Origin: Tessaracoccus rhinocerotis
GTDB lineage: Bacteria > Actinomycetota > Actinomycetes > Propionibacteriales > Propionibacteriaceae
DNA: 64,000 nt
Direction: 5' to 3'
NCBI RefSeq assembly: GCF_007197885.1
Contig: NZ_VKKG01000003.1
Coordinates: forward strand, 310,001-374,000
Of the stretch, positions 51,043 through 60,547 are shown one piece after another; position 1 is the first letter of the stretch; each line of letters starts with the position of its first letter. Under the pieces are notes generated by a model that saw only the letters and a list, made by a program, of their open reading frames with translations, did no database searches and was not told the origin of the DNA. Both the position numbers and the translations under genes were made by a program.

Positions 51043-51143
51043 CGTGCCTCCCGGCGGCCGGTGGTGGATGGCCGCAACCGGCCCATTGTCTCAACGCCGA
51101 TCCCGATCCTCCAATTCCCGGCCCGGGAGTTCACCGTTCACGT

Positions 51144-51273
51144 CGGTCTCGACACGGTCGCTTCGCTCCCTACTCGACCAGCGGTGCTCTCGTCGGTCTC
51201 GACACGGACCAGCGGAGATCCGTTGGTCGAGTAGCGCCGCGCGACGAAGGAGCCGGCGCGTGTCGAGACCGAG
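51144..51273. repeat. Cluster of three REP-like copies upstream of metN
   Basis: A full copy (GGTCTCGACACGGTCGC to CGACCAGCGG, 51144-51184), a shortened copy (51194-51215) and an inverted copy (about 51222-51273, GTTGGTCGAGTAGC to TGTCGAGACC). Direct and inverted copies can fold on one another. They occupy most of the 234-base gap between metN and the aldo/keto reductase stop. Confidence 0.85.
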
Positions 51274-51276
51274 CCG

Positions 51277-52098
51277 TCAGAGCACCGCCGGGTCGCCGCC
51301 GATGCGCACGCCGGTGTCGAGCCCGTCGATGAGCTCGAGCTGCTCGGAGTTCAGCCGGACGTCGAGGGCTGCGAAGTTGCTCACGATGCGCTCGGGCGTC
51401 CTGGACTTGGGGATCACGACGAAGCCGCGGTGCAGGTGCCAGGCGATGATCACCTGGGCAGGGGTGGCGCCGATCGACTCGGCGATCCGCACGATCTCGG
51501 GGTGGTCCAGGTCCTGCGCCGCACCGAGCGGGCTCCAGGACTCGACCACGACGTCGAGGTCGGAGCAGTGGTTGATCAGGTCGTGGGGCTGGAACGTCGG
51601 GTGCAGCTCGATCTGGTTCAGCACGGGGACGATGCCGGTCTCGTCGACGACGGTGTCCAGGTGGTCGGGGAGGAAGTTGGACACGCCGATGCTGGTGACC
51701 AGCCCCTCGGAGCGGAAGTCGATGAGCGACTCCCACGCCTCGGTGTAGCGGCCCTGGGACGGCTGGGGCCAGTGGATCAGGTACAGGTCGACGTGGTCCA
51801 TGCCGAGTGCCTCGAGGCTCTGCTCGATGGCGGCACGGGCGTCGCGGCGGGCGTGCGAGCCGTTCTGGAGCTTGGTGGTGACGAAGACCTCGTCGCGTGG
51901 GATGCCGGACTCGCGGATCGCGGCGCCGACGCCCTGCTCGTTGCGGTAGCCGGCGGCGGTGTCGATGTGGCGGTAGCCGGCCTCGAGGGCGGCGAGGGTC
52001 GAGGCGTGGGCCTCGTCGTTGCTCATCTGGAACACGCCGAGCCCGATCTGCGGGATCGAGTGGCCGTCGTTCATCGTGATCAGCTCAGGGTTGGGCAT
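51277..52098 (-). CDS. Aldo/keto reductase
   Basis: A 273-residue NADPH-dependent reductase. The tetrad is visible: Asp and Tyr in HIDTAAGYRNE, Lys in VFVTTKLQN, His in LYLIHWPQP. The cofactor segment reads VVIPKSRTPERIVSNF. It resembles the 2,5-diketo-D-gluconate reductase-type group. It stands alone, transcribed on the minus strand after a gap, with no partner suggesting the substrate. Confidence 0.93.
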   Translation of the reverse strand: MPNPELITMNDGHSIPQIGLGVFQMSNDEAHASTLAALEAGYRHIDTAAGYRNEQGVGAAIRESGIPRDEVFVTTKLQNGSHARRDARAAIEQSLEALGMDHVDLYLIHWPQPSQGRYTEAWESLIDFRSEGLVTSIGVSNFLPDHLDTVVDETGIVPVLNQIELHPTFQPHDLINHCSDLDVVVESWSPLGAAQDLDHPEIVRIAESIGATPAQVIIAWHLHRGFVVIPKSRTPERIVSNFAALDVRLNSEQLELIDGLDTGVRIGGDPAVL

Positions 52099-52218
52099 GT
52101 CTGTGAGGTGCTCCTTCTAGCTCGGTGCCCACCATTCAACCCCCTGCGTCAAGTTCTCGTGCCCGGGTGTCCCAACTGCGCCGCCGCAATAGGATTGACC
52201 TGTAGGGATGGGAGGGCC

Positions 52219-52623
52219 ATGTCGGAGCAGGTGATCGCCTCGCGAACGGCAACTGCCCGGGTGGTGGAGGCCGAGCTGGCGATGGAACCGGCCGCGGTGA
52301 TGGCCCTGCGCGGACGCGAGAACACCGTCGACGCCGTGCTCGAGTGGTTCCGTGGGTTCTCCGGTGTTCCGTGGGTCGGGGGCCGGGCCACCCTGACGGA
52401 GCGTCGCCTGCACTTCGAGGCCGACTCCCTGAACAAGATGGTCCACGCCGGGCCGACGGAGGTCGACGTCGACCTGCGGCACGTCGTCGACGTCGCGGTG
52501 AAGCAGGGGCTGGCCGCCGGCACCATCGACGTGTTGCTCCCCGGCGCCGTGCTGCAGCTGCGGTGCCTGGGGGCGCAGCGCTTCGCCGGCCAGGTGCGCA
52601 GGGCCGCGGCCGAGTGCCGCTGA
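52219..52623 (+). CDS. Small PH/GRAM-like domain protein
   Basis: A 134-residue protein without membrane segment. Residues 53-130 show the strand pattern of a GRAM/PH-like domain: GRATLTERRLHFEAD, then VDVDLRHVVDVAV, then TIDVLLPGAVLQLRCLGAQRF and a closing helix. The N-terminal 45 residues are helical. ATG with GGGAGGG upstream. It converges on pflA with only 7 bases between stops. A lipid or membrane-binding role is possible, but only the fold can be suggested. Confidence 0.65.
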   Translation: MSEQVIASRTATARVVEAELAMEPAAVMALRGRENTVDAVLEWFRGFSGVPWVGGRATLTERRLHFEADSLNKMVHAGPTEVDVDLRHVVDVAVKQGLAAGTIDVLLPGAVLQLRCLGAQRFAGQVRRAAAECR

Positions 52624-52630
52624 GGGCGGC

Positions 52631-53503
52631 TCAGTAGGTGGTCAGACCGTGGGCACGGAACTGCTCCCGGACCCGCTCCACGACGGCGGGCTCGGGCGGC
52701 GAGGTCTCCGCGAGCCGGTAGTCCAGCCCGAGGGAGTCCCACTTGTCGCGACCCATCTGGTGGAACGGCAGCACCTCCACGCGGGAGACGGTGGACAGCG
52801 ATGCCGCGTGGGCGGCCACCAGCTCCACCTGGGCGACGTCGTCGGTGAGCCCCGGGACGACGACGAACCTGACCCAGATCTCCTTGCCGGCCTCGGCCAC
52901 CCGGCGCCCGAACTCCAGGGTGGGTGCCAGCTCGCCGCCGGTGACGGCGCGGTAGCGGTCCTCGTCGCCGGCCTTGATGTCGAGCAGGACGAGGTCGAGG
53001 TCGGACATGATCTGGCGGTTGACCTTGCGGCCGAGCGCACCGGAGGTGTCCATCGCGGTGTGGATGCCGAGCTCCTTCGCCGCGCGCAGGAGGTTCTGGA
53101 CGAAGGCGGGCTGCATCATCGGCTCGCCGCCGGAGACGGTGAGTCCGCCACCGGTGGCCGCGAACACCTTGCGGTAGCGGCGCAGCCGGCCGACGAGCTC
53201 GTCCAGACCCACCAGCCGGCCCTGCCGCGACTGCCACGTGTCGGGGTTGTGGCAGTACAGGCAACGCAGCGGGCAGCCGTTCAGGAAGACCGTCATGCGG
53301 CTGCCGGGGCCGTCCATCGAGGTCACCAGCTCCCACGAGTGCAGCCAGGCCAGCCGGCCCTCGCGGATACCGCGCACCTCGTCGGTGTGTGCTGCGTCCT
53401 CGACCAGCCCCAGCCCCGCGGTTCCCCGGCCGAGGAGCCGCGGGGTGGCGTCGCACCGCTCGGGTGCGTACTCCCCGGTGGAGCCGTCCACCCTCCTGAG
53501 CAT
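52631..53503 (-). CDS. pflA: Pyruvate formate-lyase activating enzyme
   Basis: A radical SAM enzyme of about 290 residues that puts a glycyl radical on PFL using SAM and a 4Fe-4S cluster. The cluster motif CPLRCLYC gives Cys77, Cys81 and Cys84, followed by HNPDTW; GGGLTVSGGEPMMQ is the SAM-binding region. The N-terminus is about 50 residues longer than E. coli PflA and contains one additional Cys (Cys17). The ATG overlaps the pflB stop by one base (TGATG), so it is translated with it. Acts in the cytoplasm under anoxic conditions. Confidence 0.93.
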   Translation of the reverse strand: MLRRVDGSTGEYAPERCDATPRLLGRGTAGLGLVEDAAHTDEVRGIREGRLAWLHSWELVTSMDGPGSRMTVFLNGCPLRCLYCHNPDTWQSRQGRLVGLDELVGRLRRYRKVFAATGGGLTVSGGEPMMQPAFVQNLLRAAKELGIHTAMDTSGALGRKVNRQIMSDLDLVLLDIKAGDEDRYRAVTGGELAPTLEFGRRVAEAGKEIWVRFVVVPGLTDDVAQVELVAAHAASLSTVSRVEVLPFHQMGRDKWDSLGLDYRLAETSPPEPAVVERVREQFRAHGLTTY

Positions 53504-55782
53504 CAAACGCGCTCGTGGAAGGTGCGCGAGATCACGTCGAGCTGCTGCTCGCGGGTGAGGCGCACGAAGTTCACCGCGTAGCCGGAGACCCGGATGGTCA
53601 GCTGCGGGTAGTTCTCCGGGTGCTCCATGGCGTCGCACAGGGTGTCGCGGTTCAGGACGTTGACGTTCATGTGGAAGCCGTCGGAGCCGATGTAGGCGTC
53701 GAGGATGCCGGCGAGCGCGGAAACCTGCTCGGGAAGCGTCCTGCCCAGTCCCTGCGGGACGATCGTGTTCGTCAGCGAGATGCCGTCGCGGGCCTGTGTG
53801 AACGGCAGCTTCGCCACCGACAGCGCCGAGGCCAGCATTCCGTGGGTGTCGCGGCCGTTCATCGGGTTCGCCCCGGGGGCGAACGGCTCACCGGCGCGGC
53901 GGCCGTCGGGGGTGCTGCCGGTGTACTTGCCGTACATGACGTTCGACGTGATGGTCAGCACCGACTGCGTGTGCACGGCGTCGCGGTAGGTGGGGTGGCG
54001 GCGGATCTTGGCCATGAAGCGGCCCACGAGGTCAATCGCGATCTCGTCGACGCGGTCGTCGTCGTTGCCGAACATGGGGAACTCGCCGATGGTCTCGTAG
54101 TCCACCACCAGGCCCGACTCGTCCCGGACCACCCGCACCCGGGCGTCGCGGATGGCCGACAGCGAGTCCACGGTGACCGACAGGCCAGCGATCCCGCAGG
54201 CCATGGTGCGCACGACCTCGGGGTCGTGCAGCGCCATCTCAAGCCGCTCGTAGGCGTACTTGTCGTGCATGTAGTGGATGCAGTTGAGCGCGTTGACGTA
54301 GGTCTGGGCCAGCCAGTCCAGGGTCTGGTCGAAGCGGGCCATGACGTCGTCGTAGTCGAGGAACTCGCCCTCGACCGGTGTCGACTGCGGCGCCACCTGC
54401 CGGCCGGTCTTCTCGTCCCGGCCGCCGTTGATGGCGTAGAGGAGGGCCTTGGCGAGGTTCACGCGGGCGCCGAAGAACTGCATCTGCTTGCCGATGGCCA
54501 TCCCGGAGACGCAGCAGGCGATGCCCGCGTCGTCGCCGAGGTCTCCGCGCAGCAGCTCGTCGGACTCGTACTGCACCGACGACGTCTGGATCGACGTCCG
54601 GGCGCAGAAGTCCTTGAAGCCGCGGGGGAGCGACTCGCTCCACAGCACCGTCATGTTGGGCTCGGGCGCGGGGCCGAGGTTGTGCAGCGTCTGCAGCATC
54701 CGGAACGAGTTGCGCGTCACCAGCGTGCGGCAGTCGCTGCCCATGCCGCCGATGGACTCGGTGACCCAGGTCGGGTCGCCGGAGAAGATCTCGTCGTACT
54801 CGGGGGTGCGCAGGAAGCGGACGATTCGCAGCTTGATGACGAACTGGTCGATCAGCTCCTGCGCCTGCTCCTCCGTGATCCGGCCGGCGTCGAGGTCGCG
54901 CTGGATGAACACGTCGAGGAAGGTGGAGGTGCGGCCCAGGCTCATCGCCGCGCCGTTCTGTTCGCGGACGGCGCCGAGGTAGGCGAAGTACAGCCACTGC
55001 ACGGCCTCCCGTGCTGTGCTGGCGGGGCCGGAGATGTCGAACCCGTAGGACGCTGCCAGCCGCTTGAGTTCCTCGAGGGCGCTGATCTGCTCGGCCATCT
55101 CCTCGCGGTCGCGGATCACGGACTCGGTGGACCAGTCGCCGTCGAGGGCGAGCTTGTCGAGGCGGCGGTCGGCGATGAGCCGGTCGACGCCGTAGAGGGC
55201 CACGCGGCGGTAGTCGCCGATGATGCGGCCGCGGCCGTAGGCGTCGGGCAGGCCGGTGATCACGTGGGCGCTGCGGGCGCGGCGGACGGCCTCGGGGTAG
55301 ACGTCGAAGACGCCGGCGTTGTGGGTCTTGCGGTGGACGGTGAACGTCTCGCGCACCTGCGGGTCGACCTCGTAGCCGTAGGTCTTCAGCGCCGTCTCGA
55401 CCATCCGCCAACCACCGTTGGGGATCATCGCGCGCTTCAGCGGCGCGTCGGTCTGGAGGCCGACCACCACGTCGTCGTCCGGGCAGATGTATCCCGGCGC
55501 GAACGCGTCGATCCGGGAGACGGTGTGGTTGTCGACGTCGAGGACGCCGCGGGCCCGCTCCTCCGGGAAGAGGTCGACGATCGCCTGCCACACGCGGGTG
55601 GTGCGCTCGGTGGGGCCGGCGAGGAACGAGTCGTCGCCGGTGTAGGGGGTGTAGTTGCGCTGGATGAAATCGCGGACGTCGATCGCGTCCTGCCATGGGC
55701 CCGGGGTGAATCCCAGCCAGGCAGTGGCGGTGGTCCCGTCCCCTGCTTCAGTCGCCTGCTCCTGACCGACTGTCAAAGTCAC
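53503..55782 (-). CDS. pflB: Formate C-acetyltransferase (pyruvate formate-lyase)
   Basis: A 759-residue glycyl-radical enzyme making acetyl-CoA and formate from pyruvate and CoA. The active-site pair is Cys423-Cys424 in [10 protein letters not shown]. The radical glycine is Gly734 in RVSGYAVNF, the same number as in E. coli PflB. GTG start with AAGGAGAGATCC before it; the in-frame extension upstream has no such signal. Divergent from argS across about 150 bases, in which I could not find a convincing FNR-type site. The only adjacent partner is pflA; no formate channel is in view. Confidence 0.96.
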   Translation of the reverse strand: MTLTVGQEQATEAGDGTTATAWLGFTPGPWQDAIDVRDFIQRNYTPYTGDDSFLAGPTERTTRVWQAIVDLFPEERARGVLDVDNHTVSRIDAFAPGYICPDDDVVVGLQTDAPLKRAMIPNGGWRMVETALKTYGYEVDPQVRETFTVHRKTHNAGVFDVYPEAVRRARSAHVITGLPDAYGRGRIIGDYRRVALYGVDRLIADRRLDKLALDGDWSTESVIRDREEMAEQISALEELKRLAASYGFDISGPASTAREAVQWLYFAYLGAVREQNGAAMSLGRTSTFLDVFIQRDLDAGRITEEQAQELIDQFVIKLRIVRFLRTPEYDEIFSGDPTWVTESIGGMGSDCRTLVTRNSFRMLQTLHNLGPAPEPNMTVLWSESLPRGFKDFCARTSIQTSSVQYESDELLRGDLGDDAGIACCVSGMAIGKQMQFFGARVNLAKALLYAINGGRDEKTGRQVAPQSTPVEGEFLDYDDVMARFDQTLDWLAQTYVNALNCIHYMHDKYAYERLEMALHDPEVVRTMACGIAGLSVTVDSLSAIRDARVRVVRDESGLVVDYETIGEFPMFGNDDDRVDEIAIDLVGRFMAKIRRHPTYRDAVHTQSVLTITSNVMYGKYTGSTPDGRRAGEPFAPGANPMNGRDTHGMLASALSVAKLPFTQARDGISLTNTIVPQGLGRTLPEQVSALAGILDAYIGSDGFHMNVNVLNRDTLCDAMEHPENYPQLTIRVSGYAVNFVRLTREQQLDVISRTFHERV

Positions 55783-55933
55783 GGATCTCTCCTTCTTGAT
55801 CTGTACTTCGAGACCGTAACAACGCGCCCACCTGTAGTTTTCCCCGGGGCACTCTATCCGTGGCGGAGCCGGTGTGGTAGCACTCGGCTGCGCGGATGTG
55901 AGCATTGCGGCGGCCCGTGGAAGAATGCATCGC

Positions 55934-57568
55934 ATGCAATCCCTACCTGCGCTGCTGGACCAGCGGGTCCGCGACGTCACGGGCGTCGACCCGGAGATGC
56001 GCCCGGCCACCAAGCCCCAGTTCGGTCACTTCCAGTCGAACGTCGCGCTGCGTCTGGCCAAGCAGGAGGGTCGTCCGCCCCGCGAGGTGGCGGCGGAGAT
56101 CGTCGAGCGCCTCGACGTCGCGGACCTCTGCGAGCCGCTCGAGATCGCCGGTCCCGGGTTCATCAACTTCCGAATCCGCGCCGAGGTCCTCGCGCGCGCC
56201 GTGAGCGCGCTGCTGGAGGACCCGAACGACGGCCTCAACCGCGCCTCGCACCCGCAGCGTGTGGTGATCGACTACTCCGCGCCCAACGTCGCCAAGCAGA
56301 TGCACGTCGGCCACCTGCGCACCACCATCATCGGTGACTGTTTCAACCGGGTCCTCACGGCCCTCGGCCACACCGTCATCCCGCAGAACCACATCGGCGA
56401 CTGGGGCACCCAGTTCGGCATGCTGATCGAGGAGGTCCTCGACGAGGGCCTCGACGCCGGCTCGCTCACCCTCGCCGAGGCCGACGCCCTGTACAAGCGC
56501 GCCGCCAGCAGGTTCCGGGAGGACGAGGAGTTCGCCAGGCGCGCCCGGGCCCGCGTGGCCGTCTTCCAGGGCGGCGACGAGGAGTCACTGCGGATCTGGC
56601 AGCAGCTCGTCGACATCTCGAAGCCCGCATTCAACGAGGCCTACGAGCGCCTGCACGTGCTGCTCACCGACGACGACCTGGCCGGCGAGTCCACCTACAA
56701 CGACGACCTGCCCGTGCTGGTCTCCGAGCTCGAGTCCTCCGGCGTGGCAGTGGTCGACGACGGGGCGCTGTGCGTGTTCGTCGACGGCTTCGACGCGCCG
56801 CTGATCGTGCGCAAGAGCGACGGGGGTTACGGCTACGCCACCACCGACCTGGCTGCCATCCGGCGCCGCGTCGGGGAGCTCGACGCCGACCGGATCATCT
56901 ACGTCACCGACGCCCGCCAGGCCGGCCACTTCGCGCAGACCTTCGCGGCGGCCCGCAAGGCCGGCTTCCTGCCCGACGACGTCACCGCCCAGCATGTCGG
57001 CTACGGCATGGTGCTCGGCAACGACGGCAAGCCGTTCAAGACGCGCGACGGCTCGGCCGCGACCCTGTCTTCGCTGCTTGACGCAGCTGAGGAGGTGGCT
57101 GCCCCGCCCATCGCGCTGGCCGCCATCAAGTACGCCGACCTGTCATCGGGCCTGCAGAAGGACTACGTCTTCGACGTCGAGCGCATGGTCCAGACCACCG
57201 GCAACACCGGTCCGTACCTGCAGTACGCGCACGCGCGGATCTGCCAGATCATGCGCAAGGCCGAGGCGGAGGACATCGGGTACGGCGCCGTCGTGGTGCT
57301 GGCCGAGCCGGCCGAGCAGCAGCTCGCCCTGCTGCTGAGCCGCTTCGGGGAGATCGTCGACGAGGTGGCCACGAGCCTCCAGCCGCACAAGCTGTGCGGG
57401 TACCTCTACGACCTCGCCGGCGCCCTGGCCACGTTCTACGAGCAGTGCCCGGTGCTGAAGTCCGAGGGCGACGTGCGCTCCTCCCGGCTCGCGCTGTGCG
57501 CCGCCACCCGACAGGTGCTCGCGACTGGCCTCGGCCTGCTGGGGATCGAGGCGCTCGAGCGGATGTGA
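55934..57568 (+). CDS. argS: Arginyl-tRNA synthetase
   Basis: A class I synthetase of 544 residues that charges tRNA-Arg. The HIGH-type motif is HVGH at 124-127 in [15 protein letters not shown]. The second signature region reads [12 protein letters not shown], the variant form typical of ArgRS without a full KMSKS. The N-terminal additional domain and C-terminal anticodon-binding helices ([31 protein letters not shown]) are present. An ATG three codons upstream is possible; the chosen one has a better-spaced GGAAG. Confidence 0.96.
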   Translation: MQSLPALLDQRVRDVTGVDPEMRPATKPQFGHFQSNVALRLAKQEGRPPREVAAEIVERLDVADLCEPLEIAGPGFINFRIRAEVLARAVSALLEDPNDGLNRASHPQRVVIDYSAPNVAKQMHVGHLRTTIIGDCFNRVLTALGHTVIPQNHIGDWGTQFGMLIEEVLDEGLDAGSLTLAEADALYKRAASRFREDEEFARRARARVAVFQGGDEESLRIWQQLVDISKPAFNEAYERLHVLLTDDDLAGESTYNDDLPVLVSELESSGVAVVDDGALCVFVDGFDAPLIVRKSDGGYGYATTDLAAIRRRVGELDADRIIYVTDARQAGHFAQTFAAARKAGFLPDDVTAQHVGYGMVLGNDGKPFKTRDGSAATLSSLLDAAEEVAAPPIALAAIKYADLSSGLQKDYVFDVERMVQTTGNTGPYLQYAHARICQIMRKAEAEDIGYGAVVVLAEPAEQQLALLLSRFGEIVDEVATSLQPHKLCGYLYDLAGALATFYEQCPVLKSEGDVRSSRLALCAATRQVLATGLGLLGIEALERM

Positions 57569-57634
57569 GGCGCTGTTCGTCTGAACCTGCCGGGGCGTAG
57601 CGTTCTGCGCACCAGAACCGACAGGGGGACGAAC

Positions 57635-57925
57635 ATGTCATTCCAGGCCTACCTCGACGCGATCGAGGACAAGACGGGACTCACACCTCGACAGTTGGTC
57701 GACATCGCTGCGCAGAAGGGGTTCGACGACCCGTCGGTCAAGGCGGGCGTGATCCTGGAGTGGCTCAAGAGCGACTACGACCTCGGGCGCGGCCACGGCA
57801 TGGCGCTCGTGCACGTGATCAAGAACGGCACGAAGATCGACTCCAAGCACGTCGGCTCGGGTGGCTCGCACAGCGACGCCAGCGACACGCTCTGGCTCGA
57901 CGGCAAGGCCTCGCGCCCGGCCTGA
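57635..57925 (+). CDS. DUF4287 domain protein
   Basis: A 96-residue protein matching DUF4287: MSFQAYLDAIEDKTGLTPRQ, then KAGVILEWLKSDYDLGRGHGMALVHVI, the family core, and a short Ser/Asp tail. ATG after ACAGGGGGACG. Small stand-alone actinobacterial members are known but uncharacterised. It follows argS by 66 bases and may share its transcript. Confidence 0.85.
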   Translation: MSFQAYLDAIEDKTGLTPRQLVDIAAQKGFDDPSVKAGVILEWLKSDYDLGRGHGMALVHVIKNGTKIDSKHVGSGGSHSDASDTLWLDGKASRPA

Positions 57926-57937
57926 GCCGGGCGTGGC

Positions 57938-57951
57938 GGGACCGCGGTCCC
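57938..57951. terminator. Short palindrome between convergent genes
   Basis: GGGACCGCGGTCCC is a perfect 14-bp palindrome in the 33-base gap between the DUF4287 and ppgK stops. It may form a small bidirectional terminator; there is no U-run. Confidence 0.45.
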
Positions 57952-57958
57952 GGGCGTC

Positions 57959-58777
57959 TCAGACGGGCTTCTTCTTCGCCTTCGACGGTGCGGCCTCCAG
58001 GTCGGCTGCGTGCAGTGGGTCCGGGTGTGCCAGGGCGTCACGGGCGGCCAGTGCGGCGCCGATGATGCCGGCCCGGTTGCGCATCTTCGCGGGCACGATG
58101 GGCGTGCGCAGTTCCAGCAGTGGGAGGAACTGGTCGCTGTCCTTGGACACGCCGCCGCCCACCACGAACAGGTCGGGGGAGAACAGCATCTCGACGTGGC
58201 TGTAGTAGCGCTGGAGGCGCTTGGCCCACTTCGGGTAGGAGAGCCCCTCCTTCTCCTTGATGGAGGAGGCGGCGCGCTTCTCGGCGTCGAAGCCGTCGAT
58301 CTCGAGGTGGCCGAGTTCGGCGTTCGGGATGAGCGTGCCGCGGTAGATCATCGCGGAGCCGATGCCGGTGCCCAGGGTGGTCAGGATCACCAGGCCGGGG
58401 TGGCCCTTGGCGGCTCCGAAGTTGACCTCCGCCAAGCCCGCGCCGTCGGCGTCGTTGACGATGGTCACGTGGCGTCCGAGTTCGTCGGCGAAGAACTTCT
58501 CCGCCTCCAGGCCGGTCCAGGACTTGTGCAGGTTCGCGATGAACGGCACCCGGCCGTGCACCACGGGGGCCGGGATGGTGAGGCCCACCGGTGCGTCGCC
58601 GATGGTGTCGGAGAAGTTGGCGATGATCTCGGCGATGACGGCGGCGACGTTCTGGGGCGTCGACTTCTCCGGCGTGGCGATGCGGAGTCGGTCGGCTGCG
58701 AAGTCGCCCTTCTCCAGGTCGACCGGGGCGCCCTTGATGCCCGATCCTCCGACGTCGATGCCAAGAATGATGCTCAT
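57959..58777 (-). CDS. ppgK: Polyphosphate glucokinase
   Basis: A 272-residue ROK-fold glucokinase of the actinobacterial type that phosphorylates glucose with polyphosphate or ATP. Landmarks: LGIDVGGSGIKGAPVDL, VNDADGAGLAEVNFG, LTTLGTGIGSAMI and LGHLEIDG. It ends in a Lys-rich tail (SKAKKKPV). The ATG agrees with the family N-terminus. Together with pgi in the same region it points to sugar entry through glucose 6-phosphate. Polyphosphate use is by family knowledge. Confidence 0.93.
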   Translation of the reverse strand: MSIILGIDVGGSGIKGAPVDLEKGDFAADRLRIATPEKSTPQNVAAVIAEIIANFSDTIGDAPVGLTIPAPVVHGRVPFIANLHKSWTGLEAEKFFADELGRHVTIVNDADGAGLAEVNFGAAKGHPGLVILTTLGTGIGSAMIYRGTLIPNAELGHLEIDGFDAEKRAASSIKEKEGLSYPKWAKRLQRYYSHVEMLFSPDLFVVGGGVSKDSDQFLPLLELRTPIVPAKMRNRAGIIGAALAARDALAHPDPLHAADLEAAPSKAKKKPV

Positions 58778-58889
58778 GGTGGACAAGCGTAGCGGCACGG
58801 GACCGGTTCCCGCGCGGGGATCCCACCTACGCACTGAGCGTGAGAGAGCGCTCTATCAAGCCGGGCTCGACGGCGGAGCCCCCGTTGGG

Positions 58890-59333
58890 TCAGATGGATG
58901 CTCGGCCCTCGTCGTCGACGGAGAAGCTGGGGTTGTGCACGAAGTCCCAGCGGAACCCGTCCGGGTCGGCCACGCAGGCGCTGGTGCCACCCCATTCGCG
59001 GGTCTGCGGCTCGGAGATCGACGTCGCGCCCGCGGCCAGGGCCCTCTCGTGGAGGACGCGAACCTCCTCGGCGCTTGGGGTGTTGTGGCCCAGCGACATC
59101 GGCGGCGCCTGCGGGCCGTGGCCGACGTCCCCGTACTCGCCGGGCATGCTGGCGACGTTCCAGAGAGCGAGCACCTGCCCGTGGCCGCTGCGGACGAACG
59201 CGATCTCGCCCGGCACCTGGTTGACCAGCTCGAACCCGAGGCCGTCCACGTAGAAGGCGCGCGACGCCTCGACGTCACGCACGCCGAGGGTGATGGCGGT
59301 GATGGTGGGAGGGGCGCTGTTCTCGGTTCCCAT
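58890..59333 (-). CDS. VOC/glyoxalase-family protein
   Basis: A 147-residue vicinal-oxygen-chelate protein with two beta-alpha-beta-beta-beta halves: TAITLGVRDVEASRAFYVDGLGF and, in the second half, VRVLHERALAAGA to CVADPDGFRWDFVHNP. The Asp-Pro-Asp-Gly motif is typical. Metal ligands are not obvious for a glyoxalase I or dioxygenase, so a binding or resistance role is equally possible. Single gene. Confidence 0.85.
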   Translation of the reverse strand: MGTENSAPPTITAITLGVRDVEASRAFYVDGLGFELVNQVPGEIAFVRSGHGQVLALWNVASMPGEYGDVGHGPQAPPMSLGHNTPSAEEVRVLHERALAAGATSISEPQTREWGGTSACVADPDGFRWDFVHNPSFSVDDEGRASI

Positions 59334-59369
59334 GCGGCCACGCTACTCGCCAGGTCGGGTCACAGGACT

Positions 59370-59456
59370 GACCCGCTGAGAATGGAACTCGCATCGAAAA
59401 TGGAGCGTTTCAAACGCGCTTCGATTTCCGTTCCGGGTGCAGTTCTCAGCGGGGTC
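59370..59456 (+). repeat. Hairpin element left of the DUF559 nuclease gene
   Basis: GACCCGCTGAGAA (59370-59382) pairs with TTCTCAGCGGGGTC (59443-59456), with inner GGAAC/GTTCC and ATCGAA/TTCGAT helices. The 74-nt core from CTGAG to CTCAG (59376-59449) has the same length and the same GGAG and GTTCCGGGT landmarks as the element right of the gene. Confidence 0.7.
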
Positions 59457-59514
59457 CGGCGGTGACCGCTGTGGACAATGACCGACGGCCGCTCCGGATT
59501 CCCAGAGTGTGGGC

Positions 59515-60420
59515 ATGGAACATCCACTCAGGTGCCATCCGCTTGTCGTGCGCAGGGAACTGCCGCGGTCCGGTGGCACGATCGACCGGTTGCTGCGCGA
59601 CGAGCGCCTGGTGCGCATGCTGCCCGGCGTCCACCGCTGGAGCGACATCGAGGAGACCTTTGAGCTCCGGGTTGCCGCCACCCGCAAGTGGGATCCGGAC
59701 GCGATCTTCGTGGGGAGCACCGCCGCCCGGCTGAGTTGGTGGTCGGAGCTCTCGGATCCGCTGGTGCGCGTGTCCTCCAGGAGCAAGCGGAAGGCGACCG
59801 CCTGGTTGAGGCCGACCGCGCAGCCGGTGCCCGACGAGCTCGTCGCCGAGAACGCCGACGGGCTGCGCCTGGCATCCCCGGAGTGCTCCGCGTTGCAGCT
59901 GGCGGGTGCAGGACACCGCGATGCCGTGTTCGAGGCGTTGCGGCGTGGGCTGAGCCTCGCGCACCTCAACGAGGCGCTGGCCTGCTTCCCGAAACGCCTC
60001 CGCGGGAACCCGCTGCGGGCCCTCCGCATGGCCGAGTCCATGGATGAGCCGTGGTCACCCCTCGAGCGGGACGCGCACGTCCTGTTGCGAGCAGCGAAGG
60101 TGACTGGTTGGGAGGCCAACCACCGGATCGAGGTGGGGGACAGGGTCTACTTCGCGGACATCGCGTTCCCCGAGGCGCGACTGATCGTGGAACTGGACGG
60201 CTGGACCTTCCACTCCATCGCGGACCGTGTTTCCGACAACGATCGCCAGAACGACCTGGTCACCGCGGGTTGGACAGTGGTCCGGTTCAGTTTCGAGACC
60301 CTGGACTCGATGGTGGGCCTCGTCCAACGGGTGCTGGCCGCGGATTGGACGGCCGCCCCACTCGCGCTGGGGGTGATGAGTGCGGCAAGGGACGACACCG
60401 GGGACTGGCACATCGCCTGA
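59515..60420 (+). CDS. DUF559-type nuclease-like protein
   Basis: A 301-residue protein. The N-terminal half is helical and AbiEi-like (GTIDRLLRDERLVRMLPGVHRW). The C-terminal half matches the DUF559/Vsr-like PD-D/EXK fold: Glu184, Asp215 in VYFADIAF, Glu226 in VELDGWTFH, and a charged helix NDRQNDLVTAGWTVVRFSF. These are the residues expected for DNA cleavage. The ATG has no clear ribosome site; a GTG two codons earlier is possible. The gene lies between two 74-nt hairpin elements of one family, just as the 44503 gene lies between two of another. No toxin partner is visible. Confidence 0.8.
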   Translation: MEHPLRCHPLVVRRELPRSGGTIDRLLRDERLVRMLPGVHRWSDIEETFELRVAATRKWDPDAIFVGSTAARLSWWSELSDPLVRVSSRSKRKATAWLRPTAQPVPDELVAENADGLRLASPECSALQLAGAGHRDAVFEALRRGLSLAHLNEALACFPKRLRGNPLRALRMAESMDEPWSPLERDAHVLLRAAKVTGWEANHRIEVGDRVYFADIAFPEARLIVELDGWTFHSIADRVSDNDRQNDLVTAGWTVVRFSFETLDSMVGLVQRVLAADWTAAPLALGVMSAARDDTGDWHIA

Positions 60421-60443
60421 GACAGGAGGCTCGAGGACAACCT

Positions 60444-60519
60444 GCTGATTCTTCGACCCGGAAACCCGCAGGAGCAAGTGTGAATCGTTTCGGGATCGGT
60501 TCCGGGTCGCAGAATCAGC
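60444..60519 (+). repeat. Hairpin element right of the DUF559 nuclease gene
   Basis: GCTGATTCT and CGACCCGGAA on the left pair with TTCCGGGTCG and AGAATCAGC on the right: 19 pairs around a single mismatch, with a 36-nt loop. The 74-nt core spans 60445-60518 and matches the left element in length and landmarks while the closing stem has changed on both sides. Confidence 0.7.
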
Positions 60520-60547
60520 GCCTTGGGTACTTGCCCCTCCGCTGGGT

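Noticed and set aside
51043-51143. SAM riboswitch in front of metN
   Set aside because: I looked for the S-box core and its four-way junction pattern and did not see it; the gap is mostly REP-like sequence.
55783-55933. FNR/ArcA-type anaerobic control site between pflB and argS
   Set aside because: No TTGAT-N4-ATCAA-like palindrome was found. Regulation by oxygen may exist but is not visible here.
59411-59424. Third LacI operator copy near the DUF559 gene (GCGTTTCAAACGC)
   Set aside because: It shares only CAAA with the 29129/36089 operator, has an odd-centred symmetry, and lies inside the hairpin loop region.
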